A DNA stretch of 64,000 bases, taken from positions 29,015,123-29,079,122 of the forward strand of contig OZ020270.1 in assembly GCA_963971225.1 (NCBI GenBank), written 5' to 3'. Made by a program: the position numbers and the translations under genes. This stretch comes from Melieria omissa. Taxonomy: Eukaryota; Arthropoda; Insecta; Diptera; Ulidiidae. The notes under the pieces are model-generated. The model made no database searches. It had not been told where the DNA came from and worked only from the letters and a program-made list of their open reading frames with translations. Numbering within the stretch: the stretch's first letter is position 1; each line of letters starts with the position of its first letter. Below are positions 20,214-29,907 of the stretch, in pieces.

Positions 20214-22343
20214 CTACCCCCCGTGATTCGATTCACTGGGTTGAGAATCACTTTTAATATCGAGCACCGCAATCTTCGATGCTGGCCTTCGGAGGATTCC
20301 TGATGTCGTTTTAAACAGAACGGTCCGCACTTGACCATCTGCGGCTGGGTTGGCTTCAGTTATTATGCCTCGTTTCCACTGACCGCGACTCTCATTATCG
20401 TCACATATGATGACAACGTCTCCCACAGATATCGGCTTCACTTTTCTGAACCACTTGGTGCGTCGGGTCAAGGTTGGCAGATACTCGAGTATCCACCTCT
20501 TCCAAAAGGTTTGCTTCAGTTGTTGCGCTATGTGCCACTGCTTCCGTAGACATGTTGTTTCAGGTACGGTGGGCGTTTGAACATCATTAGCGCAACCTAG
20601 TAGAAAATGGTTCGGCGTGAGAGGTTCGGCTTCGGTGCTCTCGATCGGCACATGAGTCAGTGGGCGCAAGTTGATGAGATTTTCGGCTTCAATGAGGAGG
20701 CCCAGCAACGTCTCAATTTGTGGCGCTCGTTCCTTTAAGGTGAACATTAAAACGCGTTTTTCGCTTCTCACCATTCTTTCCCATACACCCCCCGCAGATG
20801 GGTTTGCAGGCGCATTGAATACCCATTCTATGCCTCTACGGCTGCATTCAGATTCAATACCATTCCTAACATGAACCCAGTCTTCTTTGCTTGCACCAAC
20901 AAAATTCGTTCCCCTATCGCTTCTGAGCCGCATAGGTACCCCTCTACGATTGATGAAATTGCGGCATACCATGATGGTTGCATCTGTTGACAGGTCTCTA
21001 GCCAACTCCAAGTGGATGGCTCTGGTAGTCAAGCACGTGAACACAGCGACCCAACGTTTTTCTTGGCGGCGGCCTATGGCCACCAGCACGGGCCCGAAGT
21101 AGTCGACGCCCGAATAGGAAAAAGGGCGCACGGAAGGAGTTAGTCTGTCGATTGGCAATTGCCCCATTTGTGGTACCTCTGGAACGACGGATAGGTTTTT
21201 GCATACTTGGCATTCTGCCTTAATTGAAGTTAACAGGCGACGCACGTTCGGAATCCAATATTTCCGACGTACCGCACACACTATGGATTCGAAGTTGTGG
21301 TGATGGAAAAGTTCGTGATAATGTTTGGCTATTAGGCGCGAAATAGCGTGCCCCTTCGGCAATATAATAGGTCGCTTCGTTGACATTGGGATGCATTCAG
21401 CGTAGTCGATGCGACCCCATAACCGCATAACACCTTCGTCGTCTAACACTGGGCTCAATTTGTACAAACAGCTGCTTCTGTCTACTGGCGTGCTGTTCCG
21501 CAAAGATTTAACTTCGTCGGCATAAACTTCCTCCTGGACCAATCGGCAAACCATAAGCTCCGTTTTTTTAATGTCAGCAGCAACAATTGTCTTCGGCGCG
21601 TCCGGATGAGCGATCTTGCGGAGCTTCGAAACAGCTTTTCGGACCAGTGTCATCACCCTAAGAAACTTGTAAAAATTCGAAAATTTGTTAAACGGTATTA
21701 CCGTGTCCGCTGGCCCCAAGGTGAATATCGGCTTTGCTCTTTTCTCTTCTTGGCACTCGACCCTTTTGGAGTCTAGTGGCATAGTTGGCCAGCTATCTTC
21801 CGGTAGCGCTAAAAATAGCGGCCCATTCAACCATTTGCAGTCCTGGGAAAAGGTTTTTATACGTGTTCCCTCGTCAGCGGGGTTTTCCTTCCCCGGCACC
21901 CATCTCCACTGGCTCACTTCGGATGCTTGCAAAACCTCAGAGATGCGGTGTGCCACGAATTGCTTGTAACACCTCGCATCGGATTTTATCCATTCGATAA
22001 CAATCTTGGAGTCAGACCAAAATAAGATTTTGTGCGGCTTCACGTCATGTCTATAGACAACGGCATCCTTCAACCTTACTCCCAACACGGCCGATTGTAG
22101 TTCCAGCCTTGGTATGGACAGCGGCTTCAATGGGCTGCATCGTGACCTCCCAGCGACGAATACGACTTCAGTTTTGTTGTCGTAGTGAATGCGCCAAAAG
22201 GCGACAGCCGCGAATGCAAGCTCGCTTGCATCGACGAATATATGTAGCTGTATGTTGGCATGAGGATTCAAAAATTCCAAACTGTAGCATCTCGGCATTT
22301 TAAAACTCTGATGGCGTTCAGAGTTCGGTACCACTGCACCCAT
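20214..22343 (-). CDS. pol: BEL copy 3, second pol frame: RNase H and integrase
   Basis: This is a 709-residue frame whose protein matches copy 1 by eye. One silent difference was noticed near 20757. All catalytic motifs are present. Confidence 0.88.
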   Translation of the reverse strand: MGAVVPNSERHQSFKMPRCYSLEFLNPHANIQLHIFVDASELAFAAVAFWRIHYDNKTEVVFVAGRSRCSPLKPLSIPRLELQSAVLGVRLKDAVVYRHDVKPHKILFWSDSKIVIEWIKSDARCYKQFVAHRISEVLQASEVSQWRWVPGKENPADEGTRIKTFSQDCKWLNGPLFLALPEDSWPTMPLDSKRVECQEEKRAKPIFTLGPADTVIPFNKFSNFYKFLRVMTLVRKAVSKLRKIAHPDAPKTIVAADIKKTELMVCRLVQEEVYADEVKSLRNSTPVDRSSCLYKLSPVLDDEGVMRLWGRIDYAECIPMSTKRPIILPKGHAISRLIAKHYHELFHHHNFESIVCAVRRKYWIPNVRRLLTSIKAECQVCKNLSVVPEVPQMGQLPIDRLTPSVRPFSYSGVDYFGPVLVAIGRRQEKRWVAVFTCLTTRAIHLELARDLSTDATIMVCRNFINRRGVPMRLRSDRGTNFVGASKEDWVHVRNGIESECSRRGIEWVFNAPANPSAGGVWERMVRSEKRVLMFTLKERAPQIETLLGLLIEAENLINLRPLTHVPIESTEAEPLTPNHFLLGCANDVQTPTVPETTCLRKQWHIAQQLKQTFWKRWILEYLPTLTRRTKWFRKVKPISVGDVVIICDDNESRGQWKRGIITEANPAADGQVRTVLFKTTSGILRRPASKIAVLDIKSDSQPSESNHGG

Positions 22344-25300
22344 TTTTCGTAGATATCTTCAGGAATTGGCTCGTGCCAATCTACGTTCCTGTGCCACAGC
22401 CGCTGCATCAAAACTTTGGCTCGCAAAACCAACCCACAAACAAAACCGAGTGGATCGAAAATAGACATCGTTACGCTCAACATCTCCCCTTTAGTTGGGC
22501 GTCTGTTGCAGTCTAAAACTGCTTTTGGCACTCGCGAGAAGAGCAACTTAAAGAAAAAGTGATCATCGTTTGGATCCCAGTGCATACCTAGCACCTTCTC
22601 GGTAGCACTTTCACCTCGGCATTCGCAATCTTTCTGTGGTATACGCTGCTGCGCGTTGCTTGACACAGCTTGGAGGAGCTCTCTAGAATTCGACGCCACG
22701 CTCCTTAATTCAAAACCAGCCCAGCTGTGGATGTTGATGACGTCTTTCGTGACCTTAATGCATTCCTCGACGTTATCAAAGCTGTCCATATAATCGTCGA
22801 CATAATGACGGTCGACAATGGCATTAACTGCTGCATTTTCTGCATGTACATTCTTTACAAATTGTGAAGAGCACGGCGAGCTAATCGAACCAAAGATCAT
22901 CGCCTTCATCACGTACACGTCCGGTGCTTTCGATCGATCGCCTCCTCTCCACAAGAATCGCTGCGCACTTTGGTCTTCTTGACGAATTTGAATTCGATGA
23001 AACATCTCGCGGATGTCACCACATACTCCCACTCTACCCTGCCTAAAAGTAAACAAAATAGCTAGGAGCGATTTCGGCTGGTACTCCTCTGGACCTTTCA
23101 TAAGAGCGCAGTTTAAAGACATGTTATTGATTTTGGCCGCAGCGTCAAAAACGAGTCTGCGCTTGTTGCCTTTGTTCACGTTGCATGTAGCGAAATGCGG
23201 CAAATACCAAGCGCGATCTGCATTTTCATTGATTTCTGCAGGCAATAGTCGTCTTGCATATCCCTTTTTGACGTACTCGTTGATTTTCGAAACGTACCAT
23301 TCAGCATAATCTGAATCGCGAGCCATTTTTGCTTCAATTTGCTCCAAACGTTTAATGGCCATACTGAAACTTTCTGGAAATTGTATTCTATCGCTGCGCC
23401 AAAGCAGCCCAGTTTCGTAATTTCCGCCAACAAATTTGGTTGTCTGGTGCAACAGCTTTTCGGCTCGAATGTCAGCTTCTGACCGGACAATTGATAATTG
23501 TTTTGGTTCAAATTTCTCCGCAGCGAAATATTCGGCAATCTGTTGGTTAACTTCAAATAGTGATGTGTCTTCAACGTCAACATGGCCAATAGTGCCATCT
23601 CTAACACAATATTCGTTGGATCCAAATAATGTCCATCCGAGATTTGTTTTGTGGGCTGAAAAACCGTCATCGAAATTGACAGCTTCAATTGTTCTGGTTA
23701 GCTTCGAGTGTGGCAATCCAATTAGAATTTTCGGTACTGCGTTGGTGTAATCGGCGATTTTCATTTGTTTCAGCTCTTCGTGACATTGCGTGAACTCGTT
23801 CAAATTCAAAGTTTGCTGCGGCAAATACAGCTTTTTCGTCGTGCGCACCCCTTTCATTTGGCTACTCGTTGCTCCTTCGCATGCGCCAGCGATTTCGAGC
23901 GACACTTGACTCGAATGCTCGTTCATTGTTTGGTTTCCGATCCACTTCAGCCGAAGTACATCTGTCTTGCCTTTGAGGCCAATGGCGTTTGCGATGCTCT
24001 CCTCTAGCAGAGATATTTTTGCCCCCTCGTCGATAAAGGCAATTACATTCATTTCCCCTTTTGGTCCCTTTAGTTTGACCGGCAAATATTTTAGGAGTGT
24101 ATGTGGACGACATGGCGAGTTCGTTTTAGCGAGTGGATGCTGGGAGTTTCGGTTGGCAGTTTGCACGGTGGCCACAGGTATATCGGTGGATGCAGGGTTG
24201 CATTTTTCTGGTTCATCGAGTTTATGTAGTAGACGATTGTGGAATTTATTACATGACGATATTCCACAGGCTCGACGTTTGCGGCAGTTCTGTACATTAT
24301 GACCGGCTTGCATACAACAAAAACATAAATGTTTGCTCTTTACAATATTCCAGCGCTTAGAATAGTCTGCGTCTTTAAACTTTTGGCACTGGTACAAGCC
24401 ATGGTTTTGTTCACACAATACACATAATTTTGTTTCTTCTTTTGTTACGGTCATCACGGACTTAGAGTTGGTTTTGTTTTTTACGTTCGCTGAATCATTT
24501 GCTTGTACACTCTTTGTGGGCATAAGGTCTATCGCCATGGATATATGCATGGCGGTTTGCTGTAACCAATTACAAAAATCGCGTACTGTTGGGTATGGCT
24601 GCTGCAATGCAAAAATATGGCGAGTCCATTCCTCCCTCTTGTTCAGCGGCAGTTTACCAATTAATTCGTCGAGCAAGATTGGGTTGTTCAGATGTGGGAT
24701 GGCCCCGGAATTTTCTAAAAAGGCAGTTAAGTTGGCGACCACTGAGCTGAAGTTGATGATATCGCCGATTCGACCACCCGTAACTGGGGGAAAGGCTCGC
24801 GCTTTAGCAATTTGGCTTCTGATAAGTAGTTCGGGGCGACCGTAGTGAAACTCGAGTGTCTTCATTGCAGCATCTACGCTTGAGGGGTGGATCAGTAGTA
24901 ATTCCACCAGTTGTCTGGCTTTTCCTTTTAAGGCCTTCTGCAGGCGTAGCAGATTTTCTAACTTCGAATACGAATTCATTTCCGTGGTCTCTTTATATGC
25001 CACGGAAAACATTGGCCACTCTTCGGGCGAACCATGGAATTCCGGCAGGTCTAATATTTTCCGTGTATGTGGATAATATTGTGGATTCCAAGGCGAATGC
25101 ACCTGGCTTGCGGGAGGCACCGGATGCACATAGTGGCTAGGAAATTGTGGAGCATTGTTTGTGTTGTGAGTGGGTGGCGTTGGCATAGAGCTCCAATTTG
25201 TTGGCATAAAATCAGCAGCATAGCCATTGCTTGTGGCGTTGAAGTTTGGCTGTAGTATTCCAGCTCTGTTCATGGCAGACCCGATGTATGGGGCGCAGGC

Positions 25301-25963
25301 AGCGTCGGCGTTGACGCAGGTGACGTTGGCGATATTAGCGTCGGCAGGGTTTGTAGCAGTAACGTTAGCAGAATTAACGCTGGCGGAGAAAATCTTGTTA
25401 CGGGAAGCGTAGTTATAAGTGGCGCTGGTAGGAATAGCGCTGGCGAAAGAAGCGCTGGCAGGTTTAGCGCTACTATAGGTATCGCTGGCTGAAGTTGCAC
25501 CGACAGAATTGGCGCCGGCAGAGTTAGCGTCGGCAAGGATGCCGCGGGCAGAGGTAACGCCGGCAGATATGGCGCTGGCAGAGGTAGCGCCGGCAGGTAT
25601 GACGTTGGTAGAGGTAGCGCCGGCAGAATTGGCGCGGGAAGGCATAGCTTCGTTGCTGTGTACGTCGGCCGGAGGGGCGTTGTTAGCTGTTTGGCGAGTT
25701 ATTACCTCTTTGAATAGAAGTCTCTCCTTCTCAGATGAGGCTAGGGAGCTCTGTAGGCTTCTAATCTGTTCGCGTAGTTCTTCAATTAATGTTTCCTGTG
25801 GGATGATTGTAGACTCGTTCTCATCGCCACTGCAGGAGCTCTCCTCGCTGTTGTTGTCGGACATCTTGTCTTCGAGAACCTTCGGCTGTTGCTTCGTGCT
25901 ACGTAGATTATAACGAGGCGCGGCTGCGTGAGTTGAACTTTCGCGAATATTCGTTGCTTTCAT
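22268..25963 (-). CDS. gag-pol: BEL copy 3, gag, protease and reverse transcriptase with 18-bp deletion
   Basis: This 1231-residue frame lacks 18 bp near 22830, which removes six residues about ten residues upstream of the RT YVDD box (copies 1 and 2 read KYRDTHPRAVNAIVD, here NAAVNAIVD). Two more changes are seen: leucine for serine in the gag domain (VELLLIH) and serine for alanine in SSQFVK next to the deletion. Because transcription runs right to left, this is the first copy in the array. The deletion is in frame, but its position in the palm subdomain makes loss of RT activity likely. Confidence 0.87.
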   Translation of the reverse strand: MKATNIRESSTHAAAPRYNLRSTKQQPKVLEDKMSDNNSEESSCSGDENESTIIPQETLIEELREQIRSLQSSLASSEKERLLFKEVITRQTANNAPPADVHSNEAMPSRANSAGATSTNVIPAGATSASAISAGVTSARGILADANSAGANSVGATSASDTYSSAKPASASFASAIPTSATYNYASRNKIFSASVNSANVTATNPADANIANVTCVNADAACAPYIGSAMNRAGILQPNFNATSNGYAADFMPTNWSSMPTPPTHNTNNAPQFPSHYVHPVPPASQVHSPWNPQYYPHTRKILDLPEFHGSPEEWPMFSVAYKETTEMNSYSKLENLLRLQKALKGKARQLVELLLIHPSSVDAAMKTLEFHYGRPELLIRSQIAKARAFPPVTGGRIGDIINFSSVVANLTAFLENSGAIPHLNNPILLDELIGKLPLNKREEWTRHIFALQQPYPTVRDFCNWLQQTAMHISMAIDLMPTKSVQANDSANVKNKTNSKSVMTVTKEETKLCVLCEQNHGLYQCQKFKDADYSKRWNIVKSKHLCFCCMQAGHNVQNCRKRRACGISSCNKFHNRLLHKLDEPEKCNPASTDIPVATVQTANRNSQHPLAKTNSPCRPHTLLKYLPVKLKGPKGEMNVIAFIDEGAKISLLEESIANAIGLKGKTDVLRLKWIGNQTMNEHSSQVSLEIAGACEGATSSQMKGVRTTKKLYLPQQTLNLNEFTQCHEELKQMKIADYTNAVPKILIGLPHSKLTRTIEAVNFDDGFSAHKTNLGWTLFGSNEYCVRDGTIGHVDVEDTSLFEVNQQIAEYFAAEKFEPKQLSIVRSEADIRAEKLLHQTTKFVGGNYETGLLWRSDRIQFPESFSMAIKRLEQIEAKMARDSDYAEWYVSKINEYVKKGYARRLLPAEINENADRAWYLPHFATCNVNKGNKRRLVFDAAAKINNMSLNCALMKGPEEYQPKSLLAILFTFRQGRVGVCGDIREMFHRIQIRQEDQSAQRFLWRGGDRSKAPDVYVMKAMIFGSISSPCSSQFVKNVHAENAAVNAIVDRHYVDDYMDSFDNVEECIKVTKDVINIHSWAGFELRSVASNSRELLQAVSSNAQQRIPQKDCECRGESATEKVLGMHWDPNDDHFFFKLLFSRVPKAVLDCNRRPTKGEMLSVTMSIFDPLGFVCGLVLRAKVLMQRLWHRNVDWHEPIPEDIYEKWVQWYRTLNAIRVLKCRDATVWNF

Positions 25964-26030
25964 TAATATCGCGCGGCGGATGGCGATTTATATAAAATTT
26001 ATTCAGCGGTACGAAAAGAATAAAAAAAGA

Positions 26031-26328
26031 TGTTGCGGCAAATGCAACTGTTCAGTGGGAAAAAAACAATTTTAACGCCGGTGATTAATTTTAAACCAAC
26101 ATTTATTCCTTAAACACCGAGTGTTTTTTTATTCTTTTTGTTCTTACACCACTGAACTCCTTTCTTTTTACCGGAAACGGCTCTCTCTCGGTTCAGTGGC
26201 GTTTACATGCTCTTTTGTTTGTTGTTACCAGTGTTGTATTTCAGTAAATCTTTTACATTTTAAATTTACATTACATTTTAGTATAAAAGATTAAATAAGC
26301 AAATTTTAGCATAGACTAATCGGCAACA
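26031..26328 (-). repeat. BEL array LTR 4 (5' LTR of copy 3)
   Basis: It is the outermost 5' LTR on the minus strand, followed by the target duplication TCAAC at 26329-26333. By eye it has C in place of A at about 26210 relative to the others. Confidence 0.92.
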
Positions 26329-26572
26329 TCAACCGAGCGAAAAGTGGTGTGTGACGCATACCGCATGTCACGAGCGATTGCGCGAATCGCTGCGAAAAGA
26401 GAAAAATATAACGGTAAAGTAGTGGTCGCTCGGCCTAGCAAACAAAATGTGATTCTAGTGGCTCTCTCGCCACTTTCATCGATCACTGACTCAATAAAGA
26501 ACTCGCCTTACCGTTTAGACGAAACGAGTACTCGTTCGAGTTGCTGTCTTCTCACTCTACTCGTTACGTGTA

Positions 26573-27154
26573 ATCAAGCCTTTAGAAGTAACGGAACACA
26601 TCGAGAATGCTATGACAAAACAAATAACTACCGACCACCCTATCCTCACCTTACTAATATCCCAGATAAAAAATCACCTAAATAGGCTCCGAATCCGCGG
26701 TAGAGTTAATAAAAGATCACTAGATTTTCTTGGCAGCGCATGGAAATGGATAGCTGGTAGTCCATTATACCATGACCATGAAATATTAGAAACTAAGTTG
26801 AATAATGTTCTTGAAAACAATAATAAACAAATAGTTATCAATAAGATTACAACCGAGAGAGTGAATGAAATAATTAATGTCACAAATAAAATTATGAAAT
26901 TGGTAAAACCCGACAAAATTATAGAAAGTGAAACTTTTTACAAATTGAAATATGAATTAGAGTTGATAAAGGAAGAAATAATAAATATTGCATATGCGAT
27001 TCATTGGACCAAGGCCAATATTGTAAACTCATATATTTTGACAAATAACGAAATCAATATTATTTTAGAAAATGAAAACATTCCATACTTAAATATAGAC
27101 GAGGCATTGGAATATGCCGAAATAAAAATCGCCACTGATGACAAAAATTGTTAA
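26573..27154 (+). pseudogene. env: Errantivirus A env, central part with cleavage site
   Basis: The frame resumes after the TIR element and reads through a furin-like site RVNKR followed by SLDFLGSAWKWIAGSP (about 26702-26752), the conserved processing site and fusion-peptide region of errantivirus envelopes. A heptad-like helical region follows (LNNVLENNNKQ ... VTNKIMKLV). The frame ends at 27152-27154, and homology moves to another phase near 27145 by a small indel. Confidence 0.82.
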
Positions 27155-27156
27155 TC

Positions 27157-27951
27157 TACATAATTAGTTTACCGACCACCGAACTAGAGTTTTGCAATAT
27201 GTTTCAAATTAGACCAGTTAAAAGAGGCAATAAAATAAAGAAAGTTGAGTTCAATACCATAATGGAATGTAAAGGAAAAACTTATGGAATTCAAGATAAA
27301 TGTAAAACTTATAACGATTTATCTATATGTTCCGCCAATAATGTAATAGAAATAAGTAATTCTTCATGCATTGTAACCTTGTTACGAAGTCGCTTGCCCA
27401 ATTGCACTGAAGTTAACAGTCAACACCTCCCAACCGTAGAAGAAATTTCTCCAGGACTAATACTAGTCAACCAGTATGATGGTACGCTAAACATAAATGG
27501 AGAAACGATGAACCTGAACGGAACATTTGTCATACGTCACCACAATGCCACTATAAACATCAACAACCGAATATATGGTTCCAAAGAAATTACAAACAGT
27601 AAGCCCATGCCAGCCATCCTCCAATTCGAACTAACGTCAAACAGCACAGAAGAAATCCTCTCATTAGAAATGATGAAAGAGCTACACATTAAAAACACCG
27701 AATACATCAGCCTATTAGAAAGCAAAAATAAAACTAATTTTGTAATCAATTTTGGATTATCAACACTGCTAATTACGATACTGATAATAATATGTTTAAT
27801 CAAAAGATTCCAGCAAGGAGAAACGAATACCATAATAAACCCAATGCCAAAAGACAGCAAGTCGCACAAGCTCCAGTTGACAGAGGATGCAATAGAGAGC
27901 TTGAACCAGATATTCACCAAGAAACTGGATAAGGCAAACGAGGACGTTTGA
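27157..27951 (+). pseudogene. env: Errantivirus A env, C-terminal part with membrane anchor
   Basis: This is about 260 residues of the transmembrane subunit: paired cysteines in the ectodomain, several N-glycosylation sequons (NSS, NGT, NAT, NKT), a hydrophobic anchor FGLSTLLITILIIICLI (about 27746-27799), and a basic cytoplasmic tail. The stop at 27949-27951 is followed by a purine tract (about 27957-27968) and the 3' LTR. It is separated by a frameshift from the cleavage-site part. Confidence 0.82.
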
Positions 27952-27956
27952 TTTTT

Positions 27957-27968
27957 TAGGGGAGGAGT
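27957..27968 (+). promoter_or_regulatory. Polypurine tract of errantivirus A
   Basis: The run AGGGGAGGAGT immediately precedes the AGTTAAC start of the 3' LTR, the position from which plus-strand DNA synthesis is primed. Confidence 0.7.
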
Positions 27969-28277
27969 AGTTAACAGTGTACAAATGATGTACGTGCTGG
28001 ACACAATAACAAACACGACTCCAAAATTCCATTCCCACACGTTTTGCTGACAACGCGTCTAGCTCCACATCTGTAAACAGCACCTGCAACGAAAAGCGCA
28101 ACAACAGCAACAACATCAACAACAGGCAACTCCAACGACAGAAGAGCGACGATAGGGCTAGAGTTAAGCTTAGAGAAACTTTGTAAGTCAGTCTTAAGTT
28201 GACATTCGTAAAATAAAGGAGCACTAGCTCCGAAAAAATATTTTTTTTAAGAAACAAAAATTTAATTTTTGTTAACT
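27969..28277 (+). repeat. 3' LTR of errantivirus A
   Basis: This 309-bp copy of 437-743 differs by scattered substitutions and a small indel in the A/T-rich end. The target duplication TGTA follows at 28278-28281. Confidence 0.92.
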
Positions 28278-28307
28278 TGTAATATATTCTTTTCGTATCT
28301 AGTTAAG

Positions 28308-29169
28308 GCCCACGACGCAGGAGCAGCTGCAGCATTTTTTGCAGTTTTTCAAGGCGCATTTAAGGCAGGTTCTCACCTTGTGGATCCGAAAAAGTGCACT
28401 TTTTTTAAGAATTTTTTTTGAGAAAACGGTTAAAGATACAACGCTGGATATGAACACACATTTATTTAGAGAATACAATTTTTCAAATTGAATGAATCAA
28501 AAAAGGGGGGGAGGGGTCGTCCGTCAGTGGCGGCATGTCGTTACCGCTACCGGAATTGATTCCGTCAAAACCCGTGATCTGAAACACAAAAATCGAACAC
28601 ATTCTTAATGTGTACCGTATTATCTATTGAATGAACCAAGATCATGAAAAAAAAAATCAAAATTACAAAAGTTATGAGGTTTTGAAAAAAAATTACGAAT
28701 TCGAATTCGAATTCGAATCCGAAATTACGAAATTTGTTCACTAATTATTTTTTTAAATAAACAATTTTCAATATTTTTGGCTGATCGTGGTTCGTTTGTT
28801 AGAAAAAACCCTAAAGAACATTTAAAAAAAAAGTTGGTGACGATTGGTTCATTCCAGCGCCTTCAATCACTTCCGTAAGGTCCGAAAATGTGGTTCTGAG
28901 AAAAACGCGTTTAAAGTTTAAAGCGCGCTTGGCCGGTGGTCGACACTGCTCTATGTAACGGCCTGTAACTTTTGTAATTTTTCAGATTTTGATCTGAAAT
29001 TTCTGGAGCACATTTTTGAAACATATATTTACACGATAAGGCAAAAAAAAAAATCGTTGTTTTTTTTCCCACAAGGTGAGAACCTGCCTTAAACACGAGA
29101 TTTGAATTTTATAAGCTTTGTGTGCTTGTCACCTGCTCCTACGGAGGTAACAAATTTCGTAACAATTGA
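28308..29169 (+). CDS. Candidate host gene exon 2, split by a TTAA MITE
   Basis: After the intron acceptor TTAAG the phase inherited from exon 1 stays open: PTTQEQLQHFLQFFKAHL (28309-28362). Excising the MITE 28364-29092 with one TTAA copy keeps the frame open (NTRFEFYKLCVLVTC ...) to a TGA at 29167-29169, or to a possible donor GTAACA at 29147. The total is about 52 residues if there is no further intron. I do not recognise the protein. No frameshift or stop is needed across two independent insertions, which supports a real coding sequence. Confidence 0.4.
28364..29088. mobile_element. piggyBac-type MITE (TTAA duplication)
   Basis: Inverted ends of about 21 bp start GGCAGGTTCTCACCTTGTG at 28364 and end with its complement at 29088, flanked by TTAA at 28360-28363 and 29089-29092. 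TTAA is the hallmark target of piggyBac elements. The interior is non-coding, with homopolymer runs and a (GAATTC)-like repeat at about 28697-28720. The terminal bases are not the usual CCC of piggyBac, so the exact family is uncertain. Confidence 0.8.
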
Positions 29170-29270
29170 CGCCTTTTGAGCTTTTGAATTTGCTCCAGAA
29201 TACCAAAAAGTAACAATTGTTACCAAGTATTCAATTGTTACCGAGGTGAATATTGTTACGGTTGCCAGAA

Positions 29271-29602
29271 CTCTTCTTCTTCTTCTTCTTCTTGACTGGC
29301 ACGACAGCCCGATTACGAGACTAAGGCCTAGCTACCCGCAACCATCCGTGTTGTGCGTGCGAATTTGTACAAGGTTGGAAGGGACCTACAGTTTTATGCC
29401 GGTTCCGAACGGCGAGTTGGGAGCTTTTTCAAGGCAATTTTACTCTCAGAGGTTTGCTATTTCCTACTGAGAGGACAGCCGCCGAAAGAAAAATTGTTTT
29501 TCTCTTTTTTTTCGGTGTTAGCAGCAACGGAGTCTTGAACCTGGGTTCGAGCGTCGCATTTGACTCGCGGCCCAACGCACTAGCCAGCTGAGCTACGGCG
29601 GC
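29271..29602 (-). repeat. tRNA-derived SINE, copy 1
   Basis: On the minus strand it starts with a tRNA-like region carrying an A box TAGCTCAGCTGG and a B box near GGTTCAAGACTCC, then a body shared with 44627-44970 (GGCGGCTGTCCTCTCAG and CGGAACCGGCATAAAACTG), and ends in a (GAA)n tail. TGCCAGAA occurs on both sides (29263-29270 and 29603-29610) as target duplication. Confidence 0.85.
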
Positions 29603-29610
29603 TGCCAGAA

Positions 29611-29907
29611 TAGGGCTGTAAATGGTAAGTGTATTATGGACTACGTAATCTGAGGCGGACCTCGGGGTTTGTACCAGTCGAAACTAAACGGAAGCTAGTT
29701 ATTCAGTTCCCCCACTTGGGTAGGCACCTTGACGCGGTGTGGGGGGGCTTAAGTTTTAGTAATGATTCACCGGACTTTACTGACCGGAGGCAGCAATTGC
29801 GCTGCCTCCTGACAGGGGTTCCCATGTGAGGCAGGCCGGTTGATGAGCGAACGAACTAAGACTTACCCAGTGTGCGTCTGTTTTAGGGGACGAGATAAGA
29901 TAAAGGG
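29611..29907. other. Unassigned segment between SINE and env remnant
   Basis: It contains GTAAGTG at 29624, a G-rich stretch near 29737-29750 and a GC-rich inverted pair around GGAGGCAGC/GCTGCCTCC at 29786-29810. No ORF of known type is seen. It may be a retrotransposon leader fragment. Confidence 0.3.

Larger units (their letters stand above)
7644..26328 (-). mobile_element. Tandem array of three BEL/Pao elements sharing four LTRs
   Basis: Four 298-bp LTRs at 7644-7941, 13779-14076, 19914-20211 and 26031-26328 alternate with three internal regions, giving periods of 6135, 6135 and 6117 bp. The whole block is flanked by a single 5-bp duplication TCAAC (7639-7643 and 26329-26333). This is one insertion site, later expanded by LTR-LTR unequal exchange, or an inserted concatemer. 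The copies differ by very few bases, so expansion is recent. A false duplication in assembly must be excluded. Confidence 0.92.
7479..26570. mobile_element. Non-autonomous TIR element in env, host of the BEL array
   Basis: The left end starts CACGTAACGAGTCGAGTGAC and the right end is its inverted copy, about 23 of 26 bases matching. TA at 7477-7478 and 26571-26572 is the target duplication, and removing the element rejoins the env frame. Without the BEL array it is only about 400 bp (7479-7643 and 26334-26570) and non-coding, so it is a MITE. TA duplication points to the Tc1/mariner superfamily, but the family is not known to me. Confidence 0.75.
437..28277 (+). mobile_element. Errantivirus-like Ty3/gypsy element A (gag-pol-env), heavily nested
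   Basis: Two LTRs of 307 and 309 bp (437-743, 27969-28277) start AGTTAAC and end GTTAACT, flanked by the 4-bp duplication TGTA (433-436 and 28278-28281), as usual for insect errantiviruses. Order is gag, protease, RT, RNase H, integrase, env, all on the plus strand. Frameshifts in gag, protease, the RNase H-integrase junction and env, plus insertions at 3130-3754, 4333-5076 and 7479-26570, make it defective. Without the insertions it would be about 7.4 kb, a normal length for the group. Confidence 0.9.

Noticed and set aside
7644..26328. Three independent BEL insertions side by side
   Set aside because: There is only one flanking TCAAC duplication and no host sequence between units; adjoining copies share an LTR.
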